DNA of 64,000 nt from Pseudoruegeria sp. HB172150. GTDB lineage: Bacteria; Pseudomonadota; Alphaproteobacteria; Rhodobacterales; Rhodobacteraceae. The stretch is taken from NCBI RefSeq assembly GCF_013184805.1, contig NZ_JAATNG010000003.1:248001-312000 (forward strand), written 5' to 3'. A program made the position numbers and the translations under genes. The notes beneath the pieces are model-generated. The model had not been told where the DNA came from, made no database searches, and saw only the letters and a program-made list of their open reading frames with translations. Below are positions 46,942 to 54,299 of the stretch, one piece after another (the stretch's first letter is position 1; every line of letters begins with the position of its first letter).

Positions 46942-47697
46942 TCAGGCCACCGGAATGGCTTCTCCGGCGACGATCATTGCGTATCCGGGGACCGTTTCGA
47001 TCGATCTCCGGTCTTCGTACATAACGGCATCGTAGTTGGCCCCCGCGAGGCGGGCATGTTCGCGGCCCAGCGCCTCGGCGCGGGTGCCCTGGCCGTTGCG
47101 GATCGCCTGCAACATGCCGCGGTGCTGTTCCTGCGCACGGTAGAGCGAGATGCGGACGGCGGGCTTGTTGAACTTGCGGATCGGAAAGGCGTTGGGCGAG
47201 GCGAAGGGCAGGCGCAGGACCCGCATCAGCTCGCGCTTCATCGTCTCGGAGCCGGAGACGTGGGCGAGCCGTTCGTGGAAATCCTCGTTGAGCTGAGCGT
47301 AGCCTTCGAAATCTAGCCGTTCGATATCGGCGCCAAGCGCGATGTCGATCCGGTCGAGGATGTCCTCGCATTGTTTCAGTACGTCCGGTTCCGGCCCGCG
47401 TTCGGCAGCGAGGCGCAGGACCGTGCCTTCGAGCACGCCGCGCAGTTCGATGGCGTCGGTGATATCCTCGCGCGTGAACTGGCGGACGGTACACCGTCCG
47501 GACGAGGTGCGGGACAGGAGGCCCTCTTCGACGAGCTGCGCGAGGGCTTCTCGGGCGGGGGTTCGGGACGTGCCGGTCAGGTCGGCGGCGGCGGCCTCGG
47601 AAATATGCTCGTCGGGGCCGATATCGCCCGACAGAATCCGCGCACGCAATTCCCTAAGGGCATGCTCGGTGAGCTGTTTCTTTCCGGATTCGCGCAC
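46942..47697 (-). CDS. GntR-family transcriptional regulator, FadR/FCD subfamily
   Basis: 251 residues from a GTG at 47697, chosen because GGGAGGGG lies just upstream; TTG at 47709 would add four residues. An N-terminal winged helix (LRARILSGDIGPDEHISEAAAADL, GTSRTPAREALAQL) precedes an all-helical FCD ligand domain with metal-type His residues (FHERLAHVSGS, EQHRGMLQAI). Such regulators usually repress a nearby catabolic operon until a carboxylate ligand binds. Two palindromes with GTATAC cores lie 37-100 nt upstream, between it and the divergent hydrolase gene. Confidence 0.92.
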   Translation of the reverse strand: MRESGKKQLTEHALRELRARILSGDIGPDEHISEAAAADLTGTSRTPAREALAQLVEEGLLSRTSSGRCTVRQFTREDITDAIELRGVLEGTVLRLAAERGPEPDVLKQCEDILDRIDIALGADIERLDFEGYAQLNEDFHERLAHVSGSETMKRELMRVLRLPFASPNAFPIRKFNKPAVRISLYRAQEQHRGMLQAIRNGQGTRAEALGREHARLAGANYDAVMYEDRRSIETVPGYAMIVAGEAIPVA

Positions 47698-47733
47698 GAC
47701 CCCTCCCAAAGTTCATGGCAGGACTTTGCTATA

Positions 47734-47797
47734 CGGTATACCGATACCGGTCAATTGAATTCAAAACTTCCTTAACGATCGCGCGACCGTATACCGT
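47734..47797. promoter_or_regulatory. Paired GTATAC-core palindromes, probable GntR operators
   Basis: CGGTATACCG (47734-47743, perfect 10-bp palindrome) and ACCGTATACCGT (47786-47797, core GTATAC), with centres 53 bp apart. They lie in the divergent region between the GntR-family gene and the fumarylacetoacetase-family hydrolase. FCD-type GntR operators commonly have a TATAC-like inverted repeat of this size. Confidence 0.65.
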
Positions 47798-47908
47798 TTG
47801 CCGGCGGGTTGTTTCGCATGCCGGAATATCCCGCCGCTGACGGGCGGGGCTGGCATTCGGTGGCGGTTTCTTTCACTGTCCGGGCGAACATCGTCCTGGA
47901 GGTCCGCC

Positions 47909-48604
47909 TTGTCTTTCGTTTTCGAACCCGCCCCCGTCCCTTCGGTCGCCGTTGCCGGCAGCGAGGCCCGTTTTCCTGTGCGCCGGATTTTCTGTGTCGG
48001 CCGGAACTATGCCGAGCATGCGCGGGAAATGGGGAACGACCCTGACAAGGAACCGCCGTTCTTCTTTACCAAGCCGGCGGATGCGGTGGTGGCGGATGGG
48101 GCGGCCATCGCCTACCCGCCGGAAACCGGGAACCTGCATTTCGAGGCGGAACTGGTGGTGGCAATCGGCAAAGCCGGGCGCGACGTACCGGAGGCCGAGG
48201 CGCCGGATCATGTGTGGGGCTATGCGGCGGGGAACGATTTGACCCGGCGCGACCTGCAGGCAAAGGCCAAGGAAATGCGGCGGCCCTGGGACTGGGCGAA
48301 AGGGTTCGACCGGTCTGCCCCGATTGGCGCGCTGCATCCGGTGGCCGAGGTCGGGCACCCGGAGACAGGGTTCATCCGCTGCGAGGTGAATGGCGAGGTG
48401 AAGCAGGATTCGGACCTGGCGGAGATGATCTGGAAGGTGCCGGGGATCGTCGCCTTCCTGTCAGCTTCGATGGAGATCCGTCCCGGGGACCTGATCATGA
48501 CGGGGACCCCGGCGGGGGTCGGGAAGCTGGAAGTCGGCGACGTCTGCACGGTCTCGATTCAGGGGCTGGGATCGGTGACGACGACGATCGGGCCGAAGGG
48601 GTGA
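47909..48604 (+). CDS. Fumarylacetoacetate hydrolase-family protein
   Basis: 231 residues from a TTG at 47909, chosen for the GGAGG site 6 nt upstream; longer frames exist without support. FAH-fold enzymes cleave carbon-carbon bonds of oxo acids or decarboxylate/hydrate them. The metal site is visible: HFEAELVVAIGK (Glu ligands) and NDLTRRDLQ (Asp). VGRNYAEHAREM and MTGTPAGVGKLEVGD are standard. Size and start resemble fumarylpyruvate hydrolases, but the reaction is not certain. It is divergent from the GntR-TRAP operon and shares its operator region, so it probably works in the same pathway. Confidence 0.87.
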   Translation: MSFVFEPAPVPSVAVAGSEARFPVRRIFCVGRNYAEHAREMGNDPDKEPPFFFTKPADAVVADGAAIAYPPETGNLHFEAELVVAIGKAGRDVPEAEAPDHVWGYAAGNDLTRRDLQAKAKEMRRPWDWAKGFDRSAPIGALHPVAEVGHPETGFIRCEVNGEVKQDSDLAEMIWKVPGIVAFLSASMEIRPGDLIMTGTPAGVGKLEVGDVCTVSIQGLGSVTTTIGPKG

Positions 48605-48659
48605 ACTGAGGCCCGCGATTTCCGGACGGGACTTGCGGAATCGTCACTAAATCCGGGTT

Positions 48660-49646
48660 TCACTGTCTAGGTGGCCCATCGAATGCGGTGACCACGCTTT
48701 CAGGCTGCCGTCCCTCGCGCACCGCAAGGACGGCATCGACAGCGCCGTTCCAGCAGGAATTGTACATGTCGTCGGTGTTGCAGATGGCGTGGGGCGTGAG
48801 AATCACGTTTTCCAGTTGCATGAGCGGGTTTTCGGCGCCGGCCGGTTCCTCGGCGAAGACGTCGAGGGCGGCGCCGGCGAGATTGCCACCTGTCAGAGCC
48901 TCCAGCAGGGCGGGTTCATCCACGAGGCCACCGCGCGATGTGCTGATGAAGTAGGCGCCGGGCTTCATCGCGGCGAACTGTGAAGGGCCCATCATGCGGG
49001 CGGTTTCAGGCATCAGTGGGCAGGCGAGACAGAGGAAATCGGACTTTGCGACAACCGCGTCGAAGGGAAGCATCGTCACACCTTCCATCCCGCCGCGGCC
49101 TGAGCCGGTACAGGCGATGACATCCATGCCGAGACCCAGGGCGAGACGGGCGGTTTCCTTGCCGATGCGCCCGAGGCCGACAATGCCGAGAGTGCGGCCG
49201 TAGGGGGCGATGCCCTGAATCGCAGAGCGCTGGGACCAGCGGCCCGCACGGATCAGCCGGTCGAGCGGACGGATCTGTGTGGCGAGGGCGAGGGTCAGGG
49301 CGATGTTGCCCATCGCGACGGGCAGTGTGACGGCATTCGGCGTGGTCGAGACGGTGATGCGCAGGCGGTCGGCGCAGGCGATGTCCACCCGGTCGAACCC
49401 GGCGCCGAAACGGGCGACATGGCGGAGCGTCGGCGTTGCCTCCATCACCTCGGAGGAAACACGGGTCTGACGGACAATGAGGGCGGAGAGGCGGTCGAGA
49501 TCGCCGGGCCGGTATTCGGTGCGTTTCGGCAGCGGGACGGGGATACAACCGGCGGTCTCGAGGCGGTCGTAGAGCGATTGCGGAATGATGGGCGTGCCGT
49601 CGAGGCGGTAGCAGTCGTGGGAAACACCCACGCGGTAATCGGTCAT
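48660..49646 (-). CDS. D-2-hydroxyacid dehydrogenase family protein
   Basis: 328 residues. NAD-binding GIVGLGRIGKETA is near residue 155. The catalytic triad is seen as Arg in ISTSRGGLVD, Glu in DVFAEEP and His in ILTPHAICN. RFGAGFDRVDI and the VTLPVAMGNIALTL segment fit the phosphoglycerate/glycerate dehydrogenase-like group. It would interconvert a 2-oxo acid and a D-2-hydroxy acid. It is convergent with the hydrolase gene and may use the product of the TRAP/TPP pathway, which is inference from position. Confidence 0.88.
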   Translation of the reverse strand: MTDYRVGVSHDCYRLDGTPIIPQSLYDRLETAGCIPVPLPKRTEYRPGDLDRLSALIVRQTRVSSEVMEATPTLRHVARFGAGFDRVDIACADRLRITVSTTPNAVTLPVAMGNIALTLALATQIRPLDRLIRAGRWSQRSAIQGIAPYGRTLGIVGLGRIGKETARLALGLGMDVIACTGSGRGGMEGVTMLPFDAVVAKSDFLCLACPLMPETARMMGPSQFAAMKPGAYFISTSRGGLVDEPALLEALTGGNLAGAALDVFAEEPAGAENPLMQLENVILTPHAICNTDDMYNSCWNGAVDAVLAVREGRQPESVVTAFDGPPRQ

Positions 49647-49949
49647 GGTAAGGTCCGGTCAGGTCTGATCCCCGTGGCTTACCGCCAAAGCGCGGCTTAA
49701 TCCATTGATCGGATTGAGGCCGGAGGACGTAATCCCGCCGAGCGGGCTTTTTTGGGGTGACGGATCGGATCCAATCGGCTACACGGACCGCACACATGAC
49801 GACGGAGAGATCGTAGGATGCGTAACTTTAGGACCCCATTTCAGCGTTAAGCGCCGGTCCTAAACGGGTGGGCGCGTGCCCCGCCCTTCTCTGACATCCC
49901 ACGTCTCAATTTTCCGAAAATCCTGCTTCTACCCAACGGATGCATCGTC
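49647..49949. other. Gene-free interval with two structured elements
   Basis: About 300 bases between the divergent dehydrogenase and ABC exporter genes. They hold a small stem (CCCGC/GCGGG, 49734-49746) followed by CTTTTTT, which looks like a plus-strand terminator although no plus-strand gene precedes it. They also hold a 9-bp inverted repeat TTTAGGACC (49827-49835) / GGTCCTAAA (49856-49864) with a 20-nt loop. No convincing coding frame was seen. Confidence 0.55.
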
Positions 49950-51788
49950 ATGTTCCGATTCTTCGAAGACCTACTGGACCCGTTCAAGCCCTTTGACGAG
50001 GGCACACCCCCCGACCGTCTTGTGCCCTACATGTGGTCGCAGATCCGCACGCTGGGACCGTGGCTGCCGATCATGGCGCTGACCAGCCTGATCGTTGCCG
50101 TGGCCGAAAGCCTGCTGGTGTTCTATTCCGGCCGGGTCATTGACCTGATGGCCAGTGCCGGGATCAGTGATTTCTGGCAGGTGCATGGGATGGAGATGCT
50201 GGTGGCGGCGGTGGCGATCCTGTTGCTGCGGCCGGCGATGATCCTGGTCAACCACCTGCTGCTGGAGCAGACTCTGGTGGGCACCCTGCATGTTCAGTCG
50301 CAGTGGCGGGCGCATAAGCACATGCTTGGCCAGTCGATGAACTTCTTCCAGAACGACTTTGCCGGACGGCTGTCGAACCGGGTCATGCAGATGGGCCCGG
50401 CGACGGAGGATTCCGCCTATATGTTCCTGGAGGCGATCTGGTTCTCGCTGGTCTACATCATCGGCGCCGGGCTGATCGTGGCTCAGATCAACCCGTGGCT
50501 GGCGGCGGTGCTGGCAGTGTGGCTGGTGCTGTACATCCTCTACACCAAGTTCCTTGTGGTGCGGATCACCGTGGCATCCGAGAAGTGGTCGGACGGGCGG
50601 TCTGCCGTGACCGGCCGGGTCGTCGACGCCTATGCCAATATCGAGGCGGTGAAGCTGTTCGCCGGGGCGAAGGCAGAGGAGCGTTATGCGCTGTCCGCGT
50701 TCAAGCGGCTGCGGCTGCGGCTGCAGCGGTTCCTGCGGCTGGCGACCGAGATGCACCTGATGCTGAACCTGCTGAACGGCTTCCTGATGGTGGGCGTCGG
50801 CGGGCTGGCGATCTGGCTTTGGTCGCAGGGCATCATCACTATCGGCGAGGTGACGGCGGCGCTGGCGCTGACCCTGCGGCTGAACGGGATGAGCGGATGG
50901 ATCATGTGGGTCACGATCCGGCTGTTCGAGCATTTCGGGGTGATCCGCGAAGGACTGCGCAGCATATCCGTACCGCATTCCGTGGTCGACGCACCTGCCG
51001 CGCCTGCGCTCATGCGGGGGCCGGGTGAGATCCTGTTCGACGATGTGAGCCATCACTTCGGCAAGGAGTCCGGCGGGCTGGATCACGTGTCGCTGCGGAT
51101 CCGGGCGGGCGAGAAGGTGGGGCTGGTCGGGCCGTCTGGCGCCGGCAAGTCGACGTTGATCTCGTTGCTGCTGCGGTTCCGCGATGCCGAGGCGGGGCGG
51201 ATCCTGATCGACGGGCAGGACGTGTCCGCCGTGACGCAGGAAAGCCTGCGCAAGGATATCGGCGTGGTGACGCAGGACAGCTCGCTGATGCACCGGTCGA
51301 TCCGGGCGAACATCCTTTACGGCCGTCCGGATGCGGGCGATGCCGCGATGGTCGCTGCCGCGAAGCGGGCGGAGGCACACGGGTTCATCCAGGACCTGAA
51401 GGACCGGGAGGGGCGCGAGGGCTACAACGCCCATGTCGGTGAGCGCGGCGTGCGGCTGTCCGGCGGCCAGCGTCAGCGGATCGCGATTGCTCGGATGATC
51501 CTGAAGGACGCGCCGATCGTGGTGCTGGACGAAGCAACCTCGGCCCTGGACAGCGAGGTCGAGGCGGCGATCCAGCGGTCGCTTCATACGGCGATGGAAG
51601 GGAAGACGGTGATCGCGATTGCGCACCGGCTATCTACCATCGCCGAGATGGACCGGATCGTGGTGCTGAACGCGGGCCGGGTCGTCGAGGACGGGTCGCA
51701 TGACGCGCTGCTGCGGAAGGGCGGGCTTTATGCCCGGCTGTGGCAGCGGCAGTCCGGCGGGTTCCTGGCCTACTCGGCGGCGGAGTAG
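49950..51788 (+). CDS. ABC exporter, fused permease and ATPase
   Basis: 612 residues. An N-terminal ABC-transporter transmembrane domain (six helices, residues ~30-320) precedes the ATPase domain: Walker A GPSGAGKST, Q-loop, signature LSGGQRQR, Walker B IVVLDEATSALDS and switch IAHRLSTI. All catalytic elements are intact. The MsbA-like layout with a rather long first periplasmic loop allows lipid or drug export; substrate is unknown. ATG at 49950, with no strong ribosome site seen. Followed by two hairpins and a convergent secreted-protein gene. Confidence 0.92.
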   Translation: MFRFFEDLLDPFKPFDEGTPPDRLVPYMWSQIRTLGPWLPIMALTSLIVAVAESLLVFYSGRVIDLMASAGISDFWQVHGMEMLVAAVAILLLRPAMILVNHLLLEQTLVGTLHVQSQWRAHKHMLGQSMNFFQNDFAGRLSNRVMQMGPATEDSAYMFLEAIWFSLVYIIGAGLIVAQINPWLAAVLAVWLVLYILYTKFLVVRITVASEKWSDGRSAVTGRVVDAYANIEAVKLFAGAKAEERYALSAFKRLRLRLQRFLRLATEMHLMLNLLNGFLMVGVGGLAIWLWSQGIITIGEVTAALALTLRLNGMSGWIMWVTIRLFEHFGVIREGLRSISVPHSVVDAPAAPALMRGPGEILFDDVSHHFGKESGGLDHVSLRIRAGEKVGLVGPSGAGKSTLISLLLRFRDAEAGRILIDGQDVSAVTQESLRKDIGVVTQDSSLMHRSIRANILYGRPDAGDAAMVAAAKRAEAHGFIQDLKDREGREGYNAHVGERGVRLSGGQRQRIAIARMILKDAPIVVLDEATSALDSEVEAAIQRSLHTAMEGKTVIAIAHRLSTIAEMDRIVVLNAGRVVEDGSHDALLRKGGLYARLWQRQSGGFLAYSAAE

Positions 51789-51853
51789 GACGGGCCGCCT
51801 GTTCCGGATGTGAGCGAAAGTTACGCAGCCGCTGTGGTTCGCGCCAGCAACAT

Positions 51854-51938
51854 GCCGGGCGATGGGCACCGATCCCACCGCCCGGACTGACTGAACCGGA
51901 TCCGTTGCCGTCAAAAGGCAGCGACAGCAACGGGTCCG
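51854..51938. terminator. Two hairpins between convergent genes
   Basis: CCGGGCG/CGCCCGG (51854-51860, 51878-51884) and a 13-bp stem CCGGATCCGTTGC (51895-51907) / GCAACGGGTCCGG (51926-51938) with one G-U pair. Both lie between the ABC exporter stop and the convergent secreted-protein gene. There is no T-tract, so they may act as bidirectional RNA barriers and not as classical terminators. Confidence 0.45.
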
Positions 51939-51947
51939 GACATGGCT

Positions 51948-52544
51948 TTAATGGCAGTCATGAAGGGGCACCAGGCCCAGACCCCAGCTATTGCGCTTGG
52001 CCCAGATGCCGTTGATCACCTCGCCGTCGACTACCGGAAAGACGAAGGGAACGTATTCGCCCTCTTCTTTTTCGTTGAATGACTTCCAGTGCGTGTCGCC
52101 ACTCCATTTCACCTGGAAGTGAACTTCAAAGCCGTCCTCCCAAGGTACGTTGAAGATCGCAATGGTATTGGGCCGGTTTTTGACATGATCAACGAAAAGA
52201 CCCTGAAAATCACGCACCTCCGTTTTCGTGATGTTTTCACTACGGGTTTTCTTGGCAACAAGGTTGCTGTCAGACGTGTTGCCGCCCTTGTAAACGGCCA
52301 TCCTGATTTCGTTTATGTTCTTGTCTTCTCCATTTATGAGAAAGAACTTTCTTGTGGACGTCTCCGCGCTACCGCCGCGTTTCAGGTAGTCTTCCCAAAG
52401 GCCGGTATCCTCGTACTTTCGGGTGCCTTTGAATAACTTATCGCCTTCGAACCTGCACTTGGTTGCCAGAGCAGGGCTTGCAGCCGCAACAGCGAGCGGC
52501 AGGACCAGCGCGGCCAGGCTTAAGGGTTTCTTGAACCCGATCAT
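51948..52544 (-). CDS. Secreted protein of unknown function
   Basis: 198 residues. A signal peptide covers residues 1-26 (LSLAALVLPLAVAAASPALA, cleavage after ALA). The mature part is charged and beta-rich with Cys near each end (ATKCRFEG, LHDCH), which could form one disulfide. No domain was recognised. ATG at 52544 has AAAGGAAG 6 nt upstream; longer frames upstream are not protein-like. GC content is lower than average for the window. Monocistronic, with ~300 bases of gene-poor DNA on its upstream side. Confidence 0.72.
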   Translation of the reverse strand: MIGFKKPLSLAALVLPLAVAAASPALATKCRFEGDKLFKGTRKYEDTGLWEDYLKRGGSAETSTRKFFLINGEDKNINEIRMAVYKGGNTSDSNLVAKKTRSENITKTEVRDFQGLFVDHVKNRPNTIAIFNVPWEDGFEVHFQVKWSGDTHWKSFNEKEEGEYVPFVFPVVDGEVINGIWAKRNSWGLGLVPLHDCH

Positions 52545-52846
52545 GACATGCTTCCTTTCAGTATCGTTGCCGTGCCCCAAGCCCGCGGTGCCCACGGCTG
52601 AAAACACAGTTCGCCAGAATGGCCGATTGTGGCATCGATCTTTTCGCCGCGCTTGGAGAGTGGATGAAGAGTTCCGGGAGAAGATCTGCACAAGGCCCGG
52701 CGATTGGCAGAGGTTCGCTCTTCCATCTCGCCCGCATTGCATCGGCCCGGGCGCGGCCTATGGCGGGGGGCTGAAACGAAATGGCCCCGCAGTCATACCT
52801 GCGGGGCCCACTTGTCACCTGGAGCGGAGAGAGAATTTCGGGTGCG
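52545..52846. other. Gene-free interval upstream of the secreted-protein gene
   Basis: About 300 bases with no supported gene; the plus- and minus-strand open frames lack ribosome sites and protein-like composition. It holds the terminator at 52783-52808 and must contain the promoter of the secreted-protein gene. Confidence 0.5.
52783..52808 (-). terminator. Terminator-like hairpin of the 28-codon gene
   Basis: Perfect 10-bp stem GGCCCCGCAG / CTGCGGGGCC (52808-52799, 52792-52783) with a 6-nt loop, followed on the minus strand by ATTTCGTTTC. It lies 38 nt past the stop of the 28-codon minus-strand frame. Confidence 0.65.
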
Positions 52847-52933
52847 CTAAAGCGACAGCCAGAATGCGAATGCCGTCGCCGCGAACATCGCCAAATCGCC
52901 GAGCGGAACGCTCGACACATCAATCGAATGCAT
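52847..52933 (-). CDS. Putative 28-residue membrane peptide
   Basis: The product is 28 residues: an eight-residue polar start (MHSIDVSS) followed by one hydrophobic helix ending the protein (GDLAMFAATAFAFWLSL). It looks like a single-pass membrane miniprotein. ATG at 52933 has AGGA just upstream (AAAGGCAGGACTC). An AT-rich stretch (TATATATA near 53003) that could serve as a promoter lies ~70 nt upstream, and a strong hairpin follows the stop. The self-contained unit argues for a real gene, but the frame is short enough to arise by chance. Function unknown. Confidence 0.5.
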   Translation of the reverse strand: MHSIDVSSVPLGDLAMFAATAFAFWLSL

Positions 52934-53219
52934 GAGTCCTGCCTTTGTGAACTGGTTAATTTTCTCCCCGTGCAGCTTCTATCGGCAGAAACCGATTCGA
53001 TATATATAACCATTTGTACAGGCGTGATTTTCCAAGTCGGTAATGTCCGTAACCGTACACAGGGCCCGGCCGTCGACGGCCAAAAGCTGCCACCGATTGG
53101 CGCGATGCCGCCGCCCGTGCGATGGCGCCTTGGGTTTCGGCGGATCCAGCACATATGCTCTTAAAGAGTAGACGGTGCTGAAGTGTCTTCATGGCGGTTG
53201 TCTCATGCAGGAGGTGCCG

Positions 53220-53456
53220 ATGAAATCCCCCGACCAGCGTGCAATCCAGGAATTCGAGGACAAGGCTGCCTACGTGGCCATGAACATCGAATCTCATCCG
53301 AAATTCAGTGTGAAGCAGTCCCGGCTCATGAACCTGATGATGGGCGCCGAGTTACCCGCCAGCTCGCCCGAAAGCGATGCGCTGGAAGCGGCGCTTTTCC
53401 TGCTCGAACAGGTGCATCCCGCCGAGGATTATCCAGCGCTGGCCCTTCGCCGATAA
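53220..53456 (+). CDS. Small hypothetical protein, 78 residues
   Basis: ATG at 53220 has an excellent ribosome site (AGGAGG, 5 nt before). The product is soluble, acidic and helical (QRAIQEFEDKAAYVAMNIES, SPESDALEAALFLLEQ), with no Cys and no recognised domain. Monocistronic; the next gene begins 70 nt later in another frame. Function unknown. Confidence 0.68.
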   Translation: MKSPDQRAIQEFEDKAAYVAMNIESHPKFSVKQSRLMNLMMGAELPASSPESDALEAALFLLEQVHPAEDYPALALRR

Positions 53457-53526
53457 TATGATAGCTGCACTGACTGTCTTTCGCCCAGGCGCGGCGCACG
53501 ATGCAATGGAGCAGGTTGGCAGAATA

Positions 53527-53916
53527 ATGTCGCTCTGCCGTTCCGGTCGGACCTTCGCCCTGTCCATCGTGCTGGCCGTTTGCATGGCCGTTCCCGGCCA
53601 TGCGCAGGACCTGCCGCAGGCTTGGGTGCCGGAGCTCATCACGTTGCCAGCAGATACCGAAGTGATATCGAGCCGGGAGGTTGGCAGTGCAGTCAGGATG
53701 TTCTCCATCGCGACGGAGGAAGATCCGATTGCGCTGCTGGAAGGTTGGGCCGCGGCGCTGAGGGACGCTGGCTATGTTATCGAGACGGACCCGGACGAGA
53801 GTATTTTCGACGCGGTGGAGTTTTCCGGCGAAGGGCTGGTGAACGCGAAGATCGCGGTGTCTCCCACCCGGCAGGATGGGCGGGCCGTGATCGAGTTCGA
53901 TGCGACGCTGCCGTAG
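53527..53916 (+). CDS. Small secreted protein of unknown function
   Basis: 129 residues from the ATG at 53527; ATG at 53506 is an alternative. A signal peptide covers residues 1-27 (FALSIVLAVCMAVPGHAQ). The mature 100 residues are acidic (EEDPIALLEGWAAALRDAGY, DPDESIFDAVEFSGEG) and look like one alpha/beta domain in which a stress-type lipoprotein or BON-like role cannot be excluded, but I recognise no family. It is the last gene before the tRNA-derived islet. Confidence 0.65.
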   Translation: MSLCRSGRTFALSIVLAVCMAVPGHAQDLPQAWVPELITLPADTEVISSREVGSAVRMFSIATEEDPIALLEGWAAALRDAGYVIETDPDESIFDAVEFSGEGLVNAKIAVSPTRQDGRAVIEFDATLP

Positions 53917-54115
53917 GGAGGGTGGCGAGCCGCAGGGGTAACGTCGACAGTTCGATTGGTTCGTTCGCGCTTTGTCTTACCGGGACGCGTGCAGAACGTG
54001 CGCAGGCGTCCGGTGGAGCTTCGCCAAATTGGACGCCCGACGCGCCAGTCTCGCGGCGGGAGACGTCCGGACAGTCTCCGCCGGTTAGACTCTATTCGCG
54101 ATACTCGGAGTGCAC

Positions 54116-54132
54116 GGTGCCCAGGAGAGGAC
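54116..54132. repeat. Left attachment-site copy (tRNA-Leu 3' end)
   Basis: GGTGCCCAGGAGAGGAC is identical to 57647-57663, the 3' end of the tRNA-Leu gene. Neither flank matches further, so this is a direct repeat of the type left by tRNA-site integration. Confidence 0.75.
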
Positions 54133-54145
54133 CATAGATCCATAT
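54133..54145. repeat. Inner repeat, left copy
   Basis: The stretch ending AGATCCATAT (54136-54145) recurs at 57613-57622; with the preceding bases it reads CCATAGATCCATAT here and CCATAAGATCCATAT there. It lies just inside the left core repeat. Confidence 0.45.
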
Positions 54146-54299
54146 CTGGGTGTACCGTGGAAAACCACTCGCCGGTCAGCCAGAAACCAAAAGGGATATC
54201 GGGCGCCTCGGTGAATCATCCCGAGCGCGGCCAACTTCGCAGCGTACGAAGCACCATAACCCGCCAAGAAACGGGACCTTCAGCAGATCGGGCTTAGCC

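Larger units (their letters stand above)
53917..54299. other. Gene-free interval containing the left islet boundary
   Basis: About 380 bases between the secreted-protein gene and the large glycosyltransferase. No supported gene was seen. It contains the 17-bp copy of the tRNA-Leu 3' end at 54116-54132 and the inner repeat next to it. Confidence 0.6.

Noticed and set aside
52781-53164. 127-codon plus-strand frame upstream of the 78-residue gene
   Set aside because: It crosses a strong hairpin and the candidate membrane-peptide gene on the other strand, lacks a ribosome site and has biased composition.
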